A stretch of 64,000 bases of DNA. Source: Candidatus Altimarinota bacterium. Its GTDB lineage: Bacteria; Patescibacteriota; Gracilibacteria; BD1-5; UBA2023. Position 1 is the stretch's first letter; every line of letters begins with the position of its first letter. Below the pieces are notes generated by a model. It made no database searches. It worked only from the letters and a program-made list of their open reading frames with translations, and was not told the DNA's origin. The stretch lies in contig JACMPW010000015.1 of the NCBI GenBank assembly GCA_014377305.1, positions 62,001-126,000 on the forward strand, in the 5' to 3' direction. The position numbers and the translations under genes are program-made. This document shows positions 53,745-64,000 of this stretch, one piece after another.

Positions 53745-56700
53745 ATGTCTTTCCCACTCGTTTCCCCAAAACAATCATTCCCAGCTCTCGAATCCGAGGT
53801 TCTCGCCTACTGGAAAGCGAACAATACTTTTCAAAAGTCGATAGACTCTCGTCCAGATGATAATCCATATAGATTCTACGATGGTCCTCCTTTTATAACG
53901 GGGAAACCGCATTATGGATCACTTCTCTCATCGATTGTGAAAGATGTGGTAGGAAGATATTGGACGATGCGTGGTCGTCGGGTGGATCGTACCTGGGGAT
54001 GGGATTGTCATGGTCTCCCGATTGAGGAGAAGGTCCAGAAAAAGCTCTGACTCAAATCCAATAAGGCTATCGAAGAAAACGGAGTCAAGAAATTCATCGA
54101 TGAATGCTACAATTATACGAGTGAAGTCTCATCAGAGTGGAACTGGTATATCGACAAGATCGGTCGTTGGGTGGATATGGACAACGCATATCGCACGATG
54201 GATCAGGACTATATGGAGAGTGTGATATGGGTCTTCTCTGAGCTCTACAAGAAGTGACTCATCTACGAGGGCAAGCGAGTATCGCTCTACTCATGGAAAC
54301 TCGGAACTCCGATTTCCAACTTCGAGGTCGCGATGGATGACACCTATCAAGAGGTCAATGATCCTGCGATAACCGTGATGTTCGCACTTGAAGCAAATGA
54401 CAAATTCCCCGAATGAACAAGTATCCTTGCCTGGACAACTACTCCATGGACGATCCCTGCCAATATGGCACTCGCGGTGAGGAGTGATATCGACTATGCC
54501 CTCGTGGAGAATAGTGGAGAGCAATATATCATTGCTCGGAACAGACTCGAAACCGTATTCAAGGGAAAATGAGAATATAGCGTGATCCGAGAATTCAAAT
54601 GATCAGAGCTCGTCTGAATCGGCTATGTACCACCATTTCCAGAGTATTATTATCAGAAAAACGGAGACAAGAATCATCGGGTCTACCATGCAGACTTCAT
54701 CACTGATACTGATGGTACAGGTATCGGACATGAGGCTCCAGAATTCGGTGAGGTCGACTTCCAACTCGCGAAAAAAGAAGGCATCCACATCTCGAATGCT
54801 ATGGATGAAGCAGGCAGATATACGGCTGAGATCCACGATATGGAGTGAGTCCATTACCTGGATCTAGAGAATCCAGAAAATGGAGCGAACAAGATCAATA
54901 TCGAACGGATGCGAGCGAACAATACACTCTTTAAGCTAGAAGGAATTACGCATCGTGTTCCTTTTTGTCCACGATCTGGTACACCTCTGATGCAAAAGGC
55001 TCAGAAGTCATGGTTTATCGATATCCAGTCACAGAAAGACAAACTCATCAAAGCCAACGAACAGATCAACTGGTTCCCAGAATACCTCAAAGAGTGACGG
55101 TTCAAGAAAGGGATCGAGACTGCTCCAGACTGGTGCATCTCACGCACTCGCTACTGGGGAGCTCCGATGCCAGTATGGATAGGGGAGGATGGGGAGCAGC
55201 TGGTCGTATCTTCGCGAGAGGAGATATATGAAGCCAATAGGGCGTATGGGCAACTCGAGGCTCGAGATATAGATAGCAAGACGGTATACTACTTCAAATG
55301 AGGAGAATATGATGGAGTTGAGTTCAACCTCCACAAGCCATATATCGATGCGATCAAACTCAAGTCTCCAACTACAGGACAAGAGCTCACTCGTATTCCT
55401 GAGGTGCTCGATGTCTGGATGGACTCTGGTTCTATGCCATATGCTCAGATGCATTATCCGTTTGAAAACAAAGAAGCGATGCTCTCAAGCTTCCCAGCGG
55501 ACTTCATAGCTGAGTATGTCGGACAACTGCGGGCATGGTTCTATGTGATGCATGTACTCGGAGTACTCCTGAACCCGACCAATCAAGAGAAACCTACTCC
55601 AGCATTCACCAATGTGATCACTACAGGAGTCGTGAACGGGAACGATGGACGCAAGATGTCCAAGTCTTTTGGCAACTATCCTGATCCTCGTATGGCGATC
55701 GAGAAATACGGAGCAGATCCGATCAGGTTCTATATGTTGAATTCTCCACTACTCTCTGGTGGTGATATGGACTTCAAGGAGGAGGGGATCATGGAGACGA
55801 TCAAGGGCGTCATGCTCCCGATCTGGAATACATACAGCTTCTTCACGACCTATGCCAATATTGACAAGTGGGAACACGACGAGACGGAGGTATGGTTCTC
55901 TCGTCACGCAGAGAGCACCTCGAATGTAGCAAGCAAGATGAGCGACTGATCTGATGATCCACATATCACAGAAAAAGGGCGAGAACAAGGGAAGAATGCA
56001 GGGAAAGAACTCAAATCTCAAGGAAAGAATTTTGATGTGATCATCCATACAGACCGCATCCGTACCTATGATACAGCTCGTATCATAGCAGGGGAGATCG
56101 GATTCCAGGGTGAGTATATCATCGATGCTGGATTCGCTGAGCAGACAGCAGGGGAGTATGCGAACAAGACTCTTGCAGAGATCGCCGAGATGGGATGATT
56201 ACCAGCAGGTACATCTCATGTAGAGCTCCGCAAACTCTACAAAAATAACTCTAGCGAGAATATCGCACAATTCGAGGAGCGTATCCTCGCCACCTATGAG
56301 AATATCCTCACGAAATATGCAGGAAAACGAATCCTCATCATGGCTCACGCTGGGACATCTCGTCCGATCCTCCATAAATATATGGGAATGAGTCACGATC
56401 AGGCTCACTATGATACCAATATAGCAAACGCTCATCCATATCGTCTCATGACGACTCCACTCGTCAATCCTCTCGATCAGTGGATACTCTCGAAACTGCA
56501 GGTCCTCATCGCTCAGGTCCACGATGCGATGGAGGGATATGATGTCTCTCGTGGATGTCGTGCTATCGTCGACTATATGGACGAGCTCACGAACTGGTAT
56601 GTGCGTCTCTCTCGTCGCAGATTCTGGGAATCAGGGATGACCGATGACAAAAAATCAGCCTACGAAACTCTCTATACGGTACTCACGGAGGTATCGAAGC

Positions 56701-57506
56701 TCCTCGCTCCACTCATGCCGTTCCTCTCTGAGAATATATATCAGGGACTCACAGGTCGTGAATCAGTACATCTCGAATATATAACACTACCGAACAAGCA
56801 CCTAGTTGCGAATGATCTCAATAGAGATATGGATATCTGTGAGCACATTGTATCCCTCGGTCTCGCTCTGCGAAGTCGCAAAAATATCCGAGTCCGCCAA
56901 CCACTCGCATCCGTCACGATCACTCGTGAGCTCTCAGGATACTATCAACAGATCATCCGAGATGAGCTCAATGTGAAGGAAGTCAGATACGAGAATCCAG
57001 AGAATCTCGCGAAGAAAATCTGCAAACCAGATGCACGAAAGATCGGACCAAAATATGGAAAAGATGTACAAAAAGTCATCACTGAGGCAAAGAATGGGAG
57101 CTTCGTAGAAAAAGAAAATGGGATCATCGATGTTGGGGGATTCATCCTCGAACCTGGAGAATATGTCATGGAATATCTCCCACTCGAGGGGACTCTCGAT
57201 GTCGAGGGCGGATATGGTATGGTGGTCGCACTCGATACTACTATCACCGAAGATTTGAAATTCGAGGGATACGCTCGTGATATCATCCGCCTCATCCAGG
57301 ATATGCGAAAAGAGGCCGATTACCAAGTCACTGATCGAATATCGCTCTCGATCGCCTGAGAGGGAAGTGAGCAAATACTTTCACAATTCGGTGATATGAT
57401 CACCTCTGAGACTCTCTCGAATTTTTGAAATATTGAGACTCCTGATGTGGAGAAAAATGAAACCATCGATGAAAACATCGTCATCACACTATGAGTAGCG
57501 AGATAA
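53745..57506 (+). CDS. ileS: Isoleucyl-tRNA synthetase with inserted histidine-phosphatase domain
   Basis: 1253 residues, about 200 longer than usual, with 14 TGA-coded glycines. IleRS features: [19 protein letters not shown] (HIGH region reading HYGS), [10 protein letters not shown], the editing domain with [12 protein letters not shown] and [50 protein letters not shown], and the helical anticodon domain. Between the end of the catalytic core (YANIDKW) and the anticodon domain ([11 protein letters not shown]) lies an insert of about 170 residues: SRHAES (His721), [13 protein letters not shown], a Glu in FAEQTAGEY, and [11 protein letters not shown] (His868). These are the four active-site elements of the histidine phosphatase superfamily. 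The sequence is of the eukaryote-like IleS2 branch. Regulation by the upstream T-box is likely. Confidence 0.93.
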
Positions 57507-57521
57507 ATCCAGTATTTCATA

Positions 57522-57549
57522 TTGCGAGAAATATATTTTTGTCTATACT
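57522..57549 (+). promoter_or_regulatory. Promoter of the metallo-beta-lactamase-fold gene
   Basis: TTGCGA at 57522-57527, 16-bp spacer, TATACT at 57544-57549. Start near 57556, leader of about 46 nt. This decides for ATG 57602 over the in-frame ATG 57491, which lies upstream of the promoter. Confidence 0.7.
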
Positions 57550-57601
57550 CTCGTTATCATTTTTTGATGCTCAGTTCCAAATTCTAAGTTACAATCTATC
57601 T

Positions 57602-58699
57602 ATGTTTGAGAGTATCGTCTTATCTATTGTATCGAGTGGGTTTATATTCACTATTGCTGTCATCCTGATGGATCGTCATCATGGGAGTAAACGTCATAGA
57701 GGTGGTGTGAGTGATCATTTTGATGGCAAAAAATTCTACAACATCAGCTGGAACGCTGGAGAAACATTTCGCATGACAGAAACTGAGGAGGAATTCTTCG
57801 GTAAGAAACACAAAAATGGACTCCTCTCGTTCTGCAAGTGGATACTCAATCAGAAAATATCACTCTGGAAAAATCGAAAAATCACTCCAGTCAAACCAGC
57901 AATCAGACATGATGGGACAACTACTCGAGTGACCTACATCGGACATGCGACAGTGCTCATCCAGACTCATGGGATCAATCTCCTCACAGATCCCATATGG
58001 AGCAAGAGAGCGAGCCCAGTCCAGTGGGCATGACCTCGCAGGTACACCGAGCCAGGAGTCACACTCGAGGATCTCCCCCCGATCGATGCTGTCCTCCTCT
58101 CACACAATCACTACGATCATATGGATCTCATGGCACTCCGAGTGCTCTCCGCGAAACATCATATGCCGATATATACAGGACTCGGGAATCAGAACTATCT
58201 GAGCAATAGAGGTATAGAAAATGTGATCGAGATGGACTGGTGGGATACCGAGCTACTCGGTGATTGCAAGATTTCATTTGTACCAAGTCAGCACTTCTCG
58301 GCTCGTGGTATCACTGATCGCAATCGGACACTCTGGGGAGGATTCGCTTGGCAGATAGGAGACGCAACTGGATACTTTGCCTGAGATACTGGATATGGTC
58401 CATTTGTAGAAGCAATCGGGGAGAAATTTCCAGACGGATTCGATGTGGGACTCATCCCGATCGGTGCGTATAATCCGAGATGGTTCATGGCATCGATGCA
58501 CACAAGTCCATACGAGGGTATGCAGATGCAACGGGACCTCAGGATCAAGAAATCCGTCGGTATCCACTATGGTACATTCCCTCTTGCAGCTGATCTCCAG
58601 GATGAGCCACTCGAGGATCTCGAGATTGCTCGACTTGATCCTCTTTTTGTTGGACAGGATTTCCGAGTCGGAGAGAGTGGAACGAGCTGGGAACTTTAG
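57602..58699 (+). CDS. Metallo-beta-lactamase-fold hydrolase (NAPE-PLD/UlaG-like)
   Basis: 365 residues. One N-terminal membrane helix (ESIVLSIVSSGFIFTIAVIL) anchors the protein; a cytosolic or external linker follows. The metallo-hydrolase domain has YIGHATVLIQTHGINLLTDPIW, the zinc motif SHNHYDHMD, a second-site region (SQHFSARG), GDTGYG and IGAYNPRWFM. The segment WGGFAWQIG and the late GIHYGTFPLA match NAPE-PLD type enzymes that cleave phospholipid derivatives. At least three glycines are TGA-coded. Substrate not known; membrane anchoring favours a lipid. Confidence 0.9.
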
Positions 58700-58715
58700 G
58701 TTGCATTTTTATGAT

Positions 58716-58747
58716 AAAGGATACAATATCTGTATCCTTTCTTTTTT
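58716..58747 (+). terminator. Terminator
   Basis: A 10-bp perfect stem AAAGGATACA / TGTATCCTTT with loop ATATC, followed by CTTTTTT. Confidence 0.9.
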
Positions 58748-58750
58748 ATT

Positions 58751-59956
58751 ATGTCTATTACCACTCTCGATCTCGACGCTCTCGTAGCATCTCATATCAT
58801 CACTCAGGATCAGCGAGATCAGATACTCGTATGGAACAAGCGGAGTACTCATACAGAGTGAGCGTCGAGACTCATACAGATACTCGCAACATTCGGATCA
58901 GTAGTCACGGGACTCGGCGTCATCCTCCTCATCGCAGCAAACTGGGATACGATATCTGATATGACGAAGACACTTCTCATGATCGGAGCTACTGGTATCA
59001 CTTATTCAATCGGGTATTATTTTAGCTATGCAAATACGAACTATACCAAAACAGGACAGGCACTGATGCTCCTCGGATCTCTCCTCTATGGAGCATCGAT
59101 ACTCCTCCTCGGTCAGATCTACAATCTCGGAGGTACATTCGCGAATGCACTCATCGTATGGACTCTACCGGTATTATTACTGGCATATGCTAGTCGTTTT
59201 ATCACTCTATTTTTCCTGGGTATAGGACTTATATATGCGTATATTTTTGCGGAGCTCTCGACTGACTTTGCGTTCTCTGGATTTGTCATTGCCAATATAT
59301 TCATCGCAGTTGGATATCTCTCTCTCACACTCCTGAGATACCACAGATATACATACCAGAGTTTCGCAAGTGTCCTCTCATGGACAGGATGAGCGAGTAT
59401 TCTAGGTGGACTTTTTGCGTATACTTTTATAGATTTCTGGAGATATGGGAGTGATACCTGGTATACCAGTCATGACGCTCATACGACGATGTGGATACTC
59501 CTCGCGATCATAGTCGCTGGAGTCATGGCGATCGTGATCGATATAGTCAGATCGAATCGACTTGACAAAATCGCAGATACACCGCTCTTATTGTCCTTGG
59601 CTCCTATTGGACTCATTTTTCTCTATACGCTCTCGCAGATGCAAGTAGGGAATACGAGTGGATGGCTCGATAGATGAGGAGATATGACGATGCTCATACC
59701 CACCATAGGGATGAATATCCTCTACCTCGCTGTACTCGCACTGATGATCTATCTCGGAGTGAGACGCGACAATCGCTCGCTCATCAACATCGCAATGATC
59801 TATCTCGCTCTCTATCTCTTCGGCAAGTATCTGGCATTTGTATTTGATTCCAAGATAGATGGGGCCTATATATTTATCGGGGGAGGACTCGCATGTATCG
59901 CTATGACGGTACTCGTAGAGCGTATCAGGAAGAGGATACTCCTCTCGATGGAGTAG
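58751..59956 (+). CDS. DUF2157 membrane protein
   Basis: 401 residues. A soluble N-terminal helical region (LDALVASHIITQDQRDQIL) precedes the DUF2157 core, which starts LATFGSVVTGLGVILLIAANW. About ten to twelve helices follow. Three glycines are TGA-coded. DUF2157 proteins are often followed by a GDYXXLXY gene, as here (40-nt gap). Function unknown. The ATG lies right after the terminator of the previous gene. Confidence 0.88.
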
Positions 59957-59996
59957 TATCTCGATTCTCAGTTCTCAGCTCTAAACTCTACAATAT

Positions 59997-60710
59997 ATGT
60001 CTCGCAAAACCATCATCATACTAGTTATCATCATCCAGCTCGTTGTCCTCGCGAGCTTCTCAGGTAGATACGAGATACTCAAACGCACTGGTACTACCGT
60101 ATATATACAACTCAGAGGCTATGATCCTACAGATATACTGCGTGGTGACTACGTCAATCTCTCATATGAGCTCCCATACAGTGGGAGCACTGAGAGCTAT
60201 TCGAGTGAACAACAATACCTCATCCCTATCATCGATAGTACCACCATCACTGGTATCAAACAGATCACCACGACGCGACCAGAGTCTGGAATATATTTCC
60301 AGATCCGAAATGGATGGATGCAAAATACTACACAAAAATATACTATCAGGAATAAATCAGGAAAACAAGAGACTATAACAGGTGAACTCTGTCAGAAAGA
60401 ATGAAAAATAGGGGATGAGGTACTCTATATGAGTGGTCAAGTTCAGAGTATCCGAGAAATAACTCCAGAGGAACGTGATAATAGTACCTGACAATGATGG
60501 CTCGTTGGTACTCTCATATCTCAATCAACTTGTAGTGGGAACTACCGATTCCAGACAACGGCAACAGATAGATGGTTCGTGAAGGAATGAACGGGTCACG
60601 ATATAGAAAAACAGATCCGAGATGGTAATATGTATGGCGAGTGGAAAGTAGGAAACAATGGAGCGGTTATCATCACGGATATAGAACCCAAAGAAAAACT
60701 CCCAAAATAG
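59997..60710 (+). CDS. GDYXXLXY-motif protein
   Basis: 237 residues: N-terminal membrane helix (IIILVIIIQLVVLASF), then the motif LRGDYVNLSYELP, which defines the family. The rest is a strand-rich exported domain. Five glycines are TGA-coded; without them the protein would end after 135 residues. It belongs with the DUF2157 gene upstream. The stop TAG is embedded in the terminator stem. A leader motif (CTCTAAACTCTA) precedes the ATG. Confidence 0.85.
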
Positions 60711-60719
60711 GGAGTTTTT
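60694..60719. terminator. Bidirectional terminator overlapping the stop codon
   Basis: A perfect 10-bp stem AAAAACTCCC / GGGAGTTTTT with loop AAAATA. The TAG of the preceding gene is the last part of the loop plus first stem base. Confidence 0.9.
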
Positions 60720-60729
60720 CAAAAATACC

Positions 60730-61071
60730 CTATCCCACTATTGATGTAACGAGTCCCATGACAAACGCTATAATGAGAATAGGGAGATATCATACTATCT
60801 GAGTCCCTGTGATATGAGATCCATAGTTCACTGTGGTCCACACGACAAAGAGTGAGATAGCAAATCCAACCACACCCAGAGTGAGCCATCTGATAGGAAG
60901 TGTGATGAGCCTGAGTATACCTCATAATACGAGATTCACGAGTGAGAGTACTCCAGCAAATATGAGGAGAGAGAGGTTGCCAGATGCTAGGGTAACTCCT
61001 GAGAGGTATCCATAGTGAATGAGGATATATATAGCAAGGGCTGTCCCGATGAATCTGAGTATAAATCGCAT
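60730..61071 (-). CDS. Phage_holin_4_2 (superfamily IV) type membrane protein
   Basis: 113 residues with four helices: FILRFIGTALAIYILIHY, GNLSLLIFAGVLSLVNLVL, IRWLTLGVVGFAISLFVVW and YLPILIIAFVMGLVTSIVG. The motif GGILRLITLPIRWLTLGV between helices 2 and 3 is typical of the family. Two glycines are TGA-coded. These proteins are common in bacteria outside any prophage; the name does not imply a phage origin. Confidence 0.85.
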
Positions 61072-61239
61072 ACAATAAAAAGTAAAAAAATAACGAAGTG
61101 TATATACTCTGGAATATACATACTAGAATTAGTATAAGTGAAAGCGAGAAAAAGTACAAAATAAAACACTTGGATATTTTTGCAAAATAGTATCTTTTAT
61201 GCTATATTGTTTGAGTAATTATTCATTTTCTTTGTGTGT

Positions 61240-62187
61240 ATGGGACTTTTTGACAATATTATCGGAACAGCCAATGATGGTGAAGCAGCTACAGATATGG
61301 ATACTATCATCGAAAATATGGCACATCCAAAGGATATACCTAGTACAATAGATGAGTCGTCTAGTGGGTGAAATGGTACCTGAACTAGTACTGGTGATGG
61401 AGGATCTGGAGATGATACCAAGGATGATAAAAAGAAGAAAAAAGAAAAAAAGCATACAGATGATGAAGAAAAGAAAGAAGATATAGTAGCAGAAATAGAT
61501 ACTACGACTATGAATACAGATGCAGAAGTCGTGACTAAAATGGAGGCTGAAGGTGAAGCTAAAATTGAGGTTGAGTCTGAGATCGATATCGGATGAGATA
61601 TGAGTGCGATCGATCTCACCGTCACAGATGAGATAGTAGTATCGGGCAAGGAGACAGAGGGTAGTATCGAGATACTCTCAGAACAAGTAGTAGAGACACC
61701 AGCAATAGATACATGAGTGAGCACCGAGCCTCCTATCACTCCAGCTGTAATACAAGAGAGCAATGCCTCAGTGCCACCAGTAGATACCAATAATCATGAT
61801 ACTATGCCAACTGAGCCAGTCACATCTCTCCTCGATATCACAGAGTCAACCCAACCACAGGTATCTATACTCGATATTGGTGCTGATATCATAGCTCCTC
61901 AGTCCATATCTCCTATCACTCCAGCTGTAGACGTACCGACTCCAGCTATGCGAACTCCGATGTCAGGCTCTCTCGGAGAAAAAATCGGAGGATTCGCAGA
62001 TGAACTCAGGTGACTCAAGGCAGCTGATGAGATCCTGCTCCAGGAGAAACAAGATGCAAAAAAGAGACTCGAAGATGCAAAAAAAGCAATAGAAGACGCT
62101 GAAATAGCTATCGATACAGAGATCCAGCGGATTCGAGATGATGAGGCAGCTATAGATGATACGCTCGCATCGCTGAAAAAAAGATAA
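61240..62187 (+). CDS. Acidic low-complexity protein with C-terminal coiled coil
   Basis: 315 residues. After MGLFDNIIGTAND come a Gly/Ser/Asp linker, a Lys/Glu/Asp block (KDDKKKKKEKKHTDDEEKKED), an acidic Thr/Pro region with the phrase SPITPAV and PPITPAV repeated, and a C-terminal predicted coiled coil (LLQEKQDAKKRLEDAKKAIEDAEIAID). No globular domain. Six or so glycines are TGA-coded. It heads a group of envelope proteins with secretion-type topology and may be a scaffold for them, which is inference from position. Confidence 0.75.
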
Positions 62188-62247
62188 CAAAATATATAGA
62201 GCAACTCACTCATATCCCCAGATTCTCAGCCCTAAACTCCTCTATCT

Positions 62248-63150
62248 ATGTCGCGAATACTGACTATCATCCTCATACTCCTGACGTGATTCGTGAGTGC
62301 ATATGCACTCACGAGCTATGCGGCGGCTGTAGTACTACCATCCGGATCAGATATTGTTATACAATGATCATCTATAGGTATCGATCAGGGTTCATGAAAC
62401 TCTATTACTAATGCAAAGAATCTCGGGCTCCGTATGCTCGGCGTAATCCGCATGGTGATATCTGGATTTGCTCTGATATATCTCGTGATGATCGGAGTAT
62501 ATATCATCATAGGATCGGATAGCGAAGAGACGGTCAAGACTCAACGTAAACAGATCACCTATGCCCTGATCGGTTTTCTCTTTCTCAATATCCCCGGTTT
62601 TGTCTATACGATATTCGCACCGAGCAATGTCGGATCTATCGGAACTGTTGATAACTGGTCCAACACTACTGGATCGAGTGTGTTCTGGAATACAGCAGGA
62701 TTCGAGGGAATCATCGGGAATATGATAGCGTTTCTCAGGGTATTCGCGTTCGGAGTGGCAGTCACTATGTTCACATGGGGACTGTTCAATCTCCTGGTAT
62801 CAGGAGGTGACGATGAAAAAAGAAAACAAGCAAAAAATCGTATTATCTACGGGATTATCGGGCTCGTATTCCTCGGATTTGTCCAGCTCTGGGGCAATCT
62901 GGTGGCAGTCGGTGACTTCACGATATATATACCGAGTGTCGGTGGTACTCTATTTGCTCTCGTGATGTATATCGCAGCTCCAATCGCTATATTCATGCTG
63001 ATCTATGCAGCCTATCTCATGATCACATCGGCAGGGGATGAGGAGCGGATCAAAAAATGAAAATCCATACTCATCAATACGGGTATCGCCCTCATTATCC
63101 TCCTTGCAGGACTCAGCTTCATGACTGATATCGTCACATTCCAACTCTAA
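62248..63150 (+). CDS. Multi-helix pilin/TrbC-type membrane protein
   Basis: 300 residues. A signal peptide (ILTIILILLTGFVSAYA) is followed by two units of the same plan: hydrophobic helix, short charged loop and second helix (MVISGFALIYLVMIGVYIIIG..KTQRKQITYALIGFLFLNIPG, then AFLRVFAFGVAVTMFTWGLFNLLVSGGDDEKRKQAKNRIIYGIIGLVFL). A third pair closes the protein, again with AGDEERIKKGKSILINTGIAL. The loop motif (G)GDDE(K/R)xKxxK(x)xI.GI.G recurs and matches CPR pilin-like proteins. It looks like a triplication of the TrbC-like unit. Five TGA-coded glycines. Confidence 0.75.
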
Positions 63151-63155
63151 AACAT

Positions 63156-63638
63156 ATGCAAAAAATACTCGTACTCATACTCGCTCTATGTTCATCTGGA
63201 CTCGTATTCAATATGGGATATGCAGAAGATCAGAAAATATTCACGTCAGAGATGGTACCTGGTGCTAACTGTCAATGCGTAACCGCCCCTCTCACTCCAA
63301 ATGATGATAATCCTAAAAATAGTGATATTAAATGAGATGCCGGTGTAGCATGTACTGGTCCTGTAGCGAAACGCAAGTACGAGTGTACCGTCCCAACAGG
63401 TCTCGCTGGATTCCAACAAGTATTCGCAAAAATCATCAGATTTGTTATCAACATCGTCCTCCTCCTCGGTGTACTCGCTGTCGTCGGACTCGGTATCGCT
63501 TGGTCATTTGCCTGAGGTGATGATATCAAGGCCAAGAGTAGTCTGAAGAAGTGGGCGATCAATATCATCATCGGACTCGCTATACTATTTTTCTTCCGAT
63601 ATATCCTCCTCTTGCTCGCTCCATGGGTGTATCAATAA
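63156..63638 (+). CDS. TrbC/pilin-type membrane protein with Cys-rich ectodomain
   Basis: 160 residues. Signal peptide (KILVLILALCSSGLVFNMGYA), a Cys-containing polar part (GANCQCVTAP, VACTG, YECTVP), then two helices around the loop SFAGGDDIKAKSSLKKWAINIIIG. The same loop pattern occurs three times in the upstream protein. Two TGA glycines, one in the loop. It starts 5 nt after the stop of its neighbour, so the two are co-transcribed. Confidence 0.78.
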
Positions 63639-63680
63639 TCATATTGAAATCCTCCTCATTTCAGATATACTCCTGTCTAT

Positions 63681-64000
63681 ATGACAGGATTATTTTTTGC
63701 GGTAGATCCCATATGGTGGATCTGAACTCTACATCTCTCATCAGTATGGATAGCAATCAGTGTTGGGCTCATCATATGACTCTGACTCTGGTATAGAGAT
63801 CGCACGACATGAGTTGTTCAAGTACAAGAGAGAGAATCATATACATATCATCCTATGGATGTAAGTGTAGAGAACTATGCAGAGCTGACTCTCAGAGAAA
63901 TCAGGAGATATCTCACCTATAGGTATCAACCTCAACATAGCTGGGCACATATACCGAGTCAGATAGACAAATATGCAACAGACAAGAGCCTCACAGATAT
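63681..64000 (+). CDS. Membrane-anchored protein, cut by window end
   Basis: The frame stays open from ATG 63681 to the end of the window (106 residues). One long hydrophobic segment (about 18-37, SSVWIAISVGLIIGLGLWY) is followed by a polar, aromatic region (VENYAELTLREIRRYLTYRYQ). Four glycines are TGA-coded. TATACT lies 10 nt before the ATG. Family not recognised; it follows the TrbC-type genes and may belong to the same envelope system. Confidence 0.7.

Noticed and set aside
57491-57601. N-terminal extension of the metallo-beta-lactamase-fold protein from ATG 57491
   Set aside because: It would overlap the end of ileS and span the promoter at 57522-57549; the first membrane helix starts after ATG 57602.

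Overview
This window comes from a bacterium that reads UGA as glycine (NCBI genetic code 25), the code of the candidate phyla Absconditabacteria (SR1) and Gracilibacteria (BD1-5). Nearly every conserved gene is cut by TGA in standard translation and becomes full length, with family motifs intact, when TGA is read as Gly: gyrB has 5 in-frame TGA codons, pheT 5, the relA/spoT gene 6 and ileS 14. The metal-binding HExxH region of HtpX, the Walker-A-bearing OLD nuclease and MetAP all need this reading. All coding calls below use code 25. The choice between the two phyla cannot be made from this window; no tRNA-Gly(UCA) is present in it.

Layout. 1-2450: tail of an upstream gene, two tandem two-helix K+ channel subunits, ribonucleotide reductase beta (nrdB) and a small protein. 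2485-4221: a decayed folC and a type IV pilin-like gene. 4324-12740: gyrB, small membrane proteins, pheT, a bifunctional RelA/SpoT enzyme. 12806-18800: an accessory island next to tRNA-Gln, with a gene broken by TAA, an OLD-family nuclease, an EcoRI-type adenine methyltransferase paired with a DUF262-HNH nuclease, and a DUF4256 gene. 19086-25473: lepA, mscS, ndk, an RluD-type pseudouridine synthase, rbfA, a FtsQ-like gene, nth. 25656-30207 (minus): a compact run with lspA, cutA, tyrS and clpP. 30290-35138: glycosyltransferase, polysaccharide deacetylase, ychF, a lipoprotein and a toxin-antitoxin pair. 35480-38255 (minus): membrane proteins, tRNA-Ser and tRNA-Gly. 38371-42773: ftsK, map, htpX. 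42904-49719: an AbrB-type regulator, an RND efflux pair and an MFS transporter. 49783-52588: a structured RNA gene, a DedA protein, CreA, DUF84 NTPase, EamA transporter. 52591-57506: a T-box leader, a GIY-YIG gene and a very unusual IleRS. 57602-64000: metallo-beta-lactamase-fold protein, DUF2157/GDYXXLXY pair, and a group of secretion-type membrane proteins.

The most notable items are: (1) a free-standing minus-strand RNA gene (49783-49964) with its own promoter, closing helix and terminator, whose core carries the conserved sequence blocks of the L1 stalk of 23S rRNA; (2) an isoleucyl-tRNA synthetase with a complete histidine-phosphatase-like domain inserted in its body and HYGS in place of the HIGH motif; (3) a T-box leader with an Ile (AUC) specifier that now precedes a TGA-saturated GIY-YIG gene inserted before ileS; (4) a strict promoter layout (TTGnnn, 16 bp, TATAAT/TATACT), with several start codons exactly 6 nt after the -10 box, implying leaderless mRNAs.

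Physiology seen here is translation, stringent response, division and envelope functions, proteolysis and efflux, with almost no biosynthesis and a broken folC. This fits a reduced, host-dependent lifestyle, which is an inference from this window alone.
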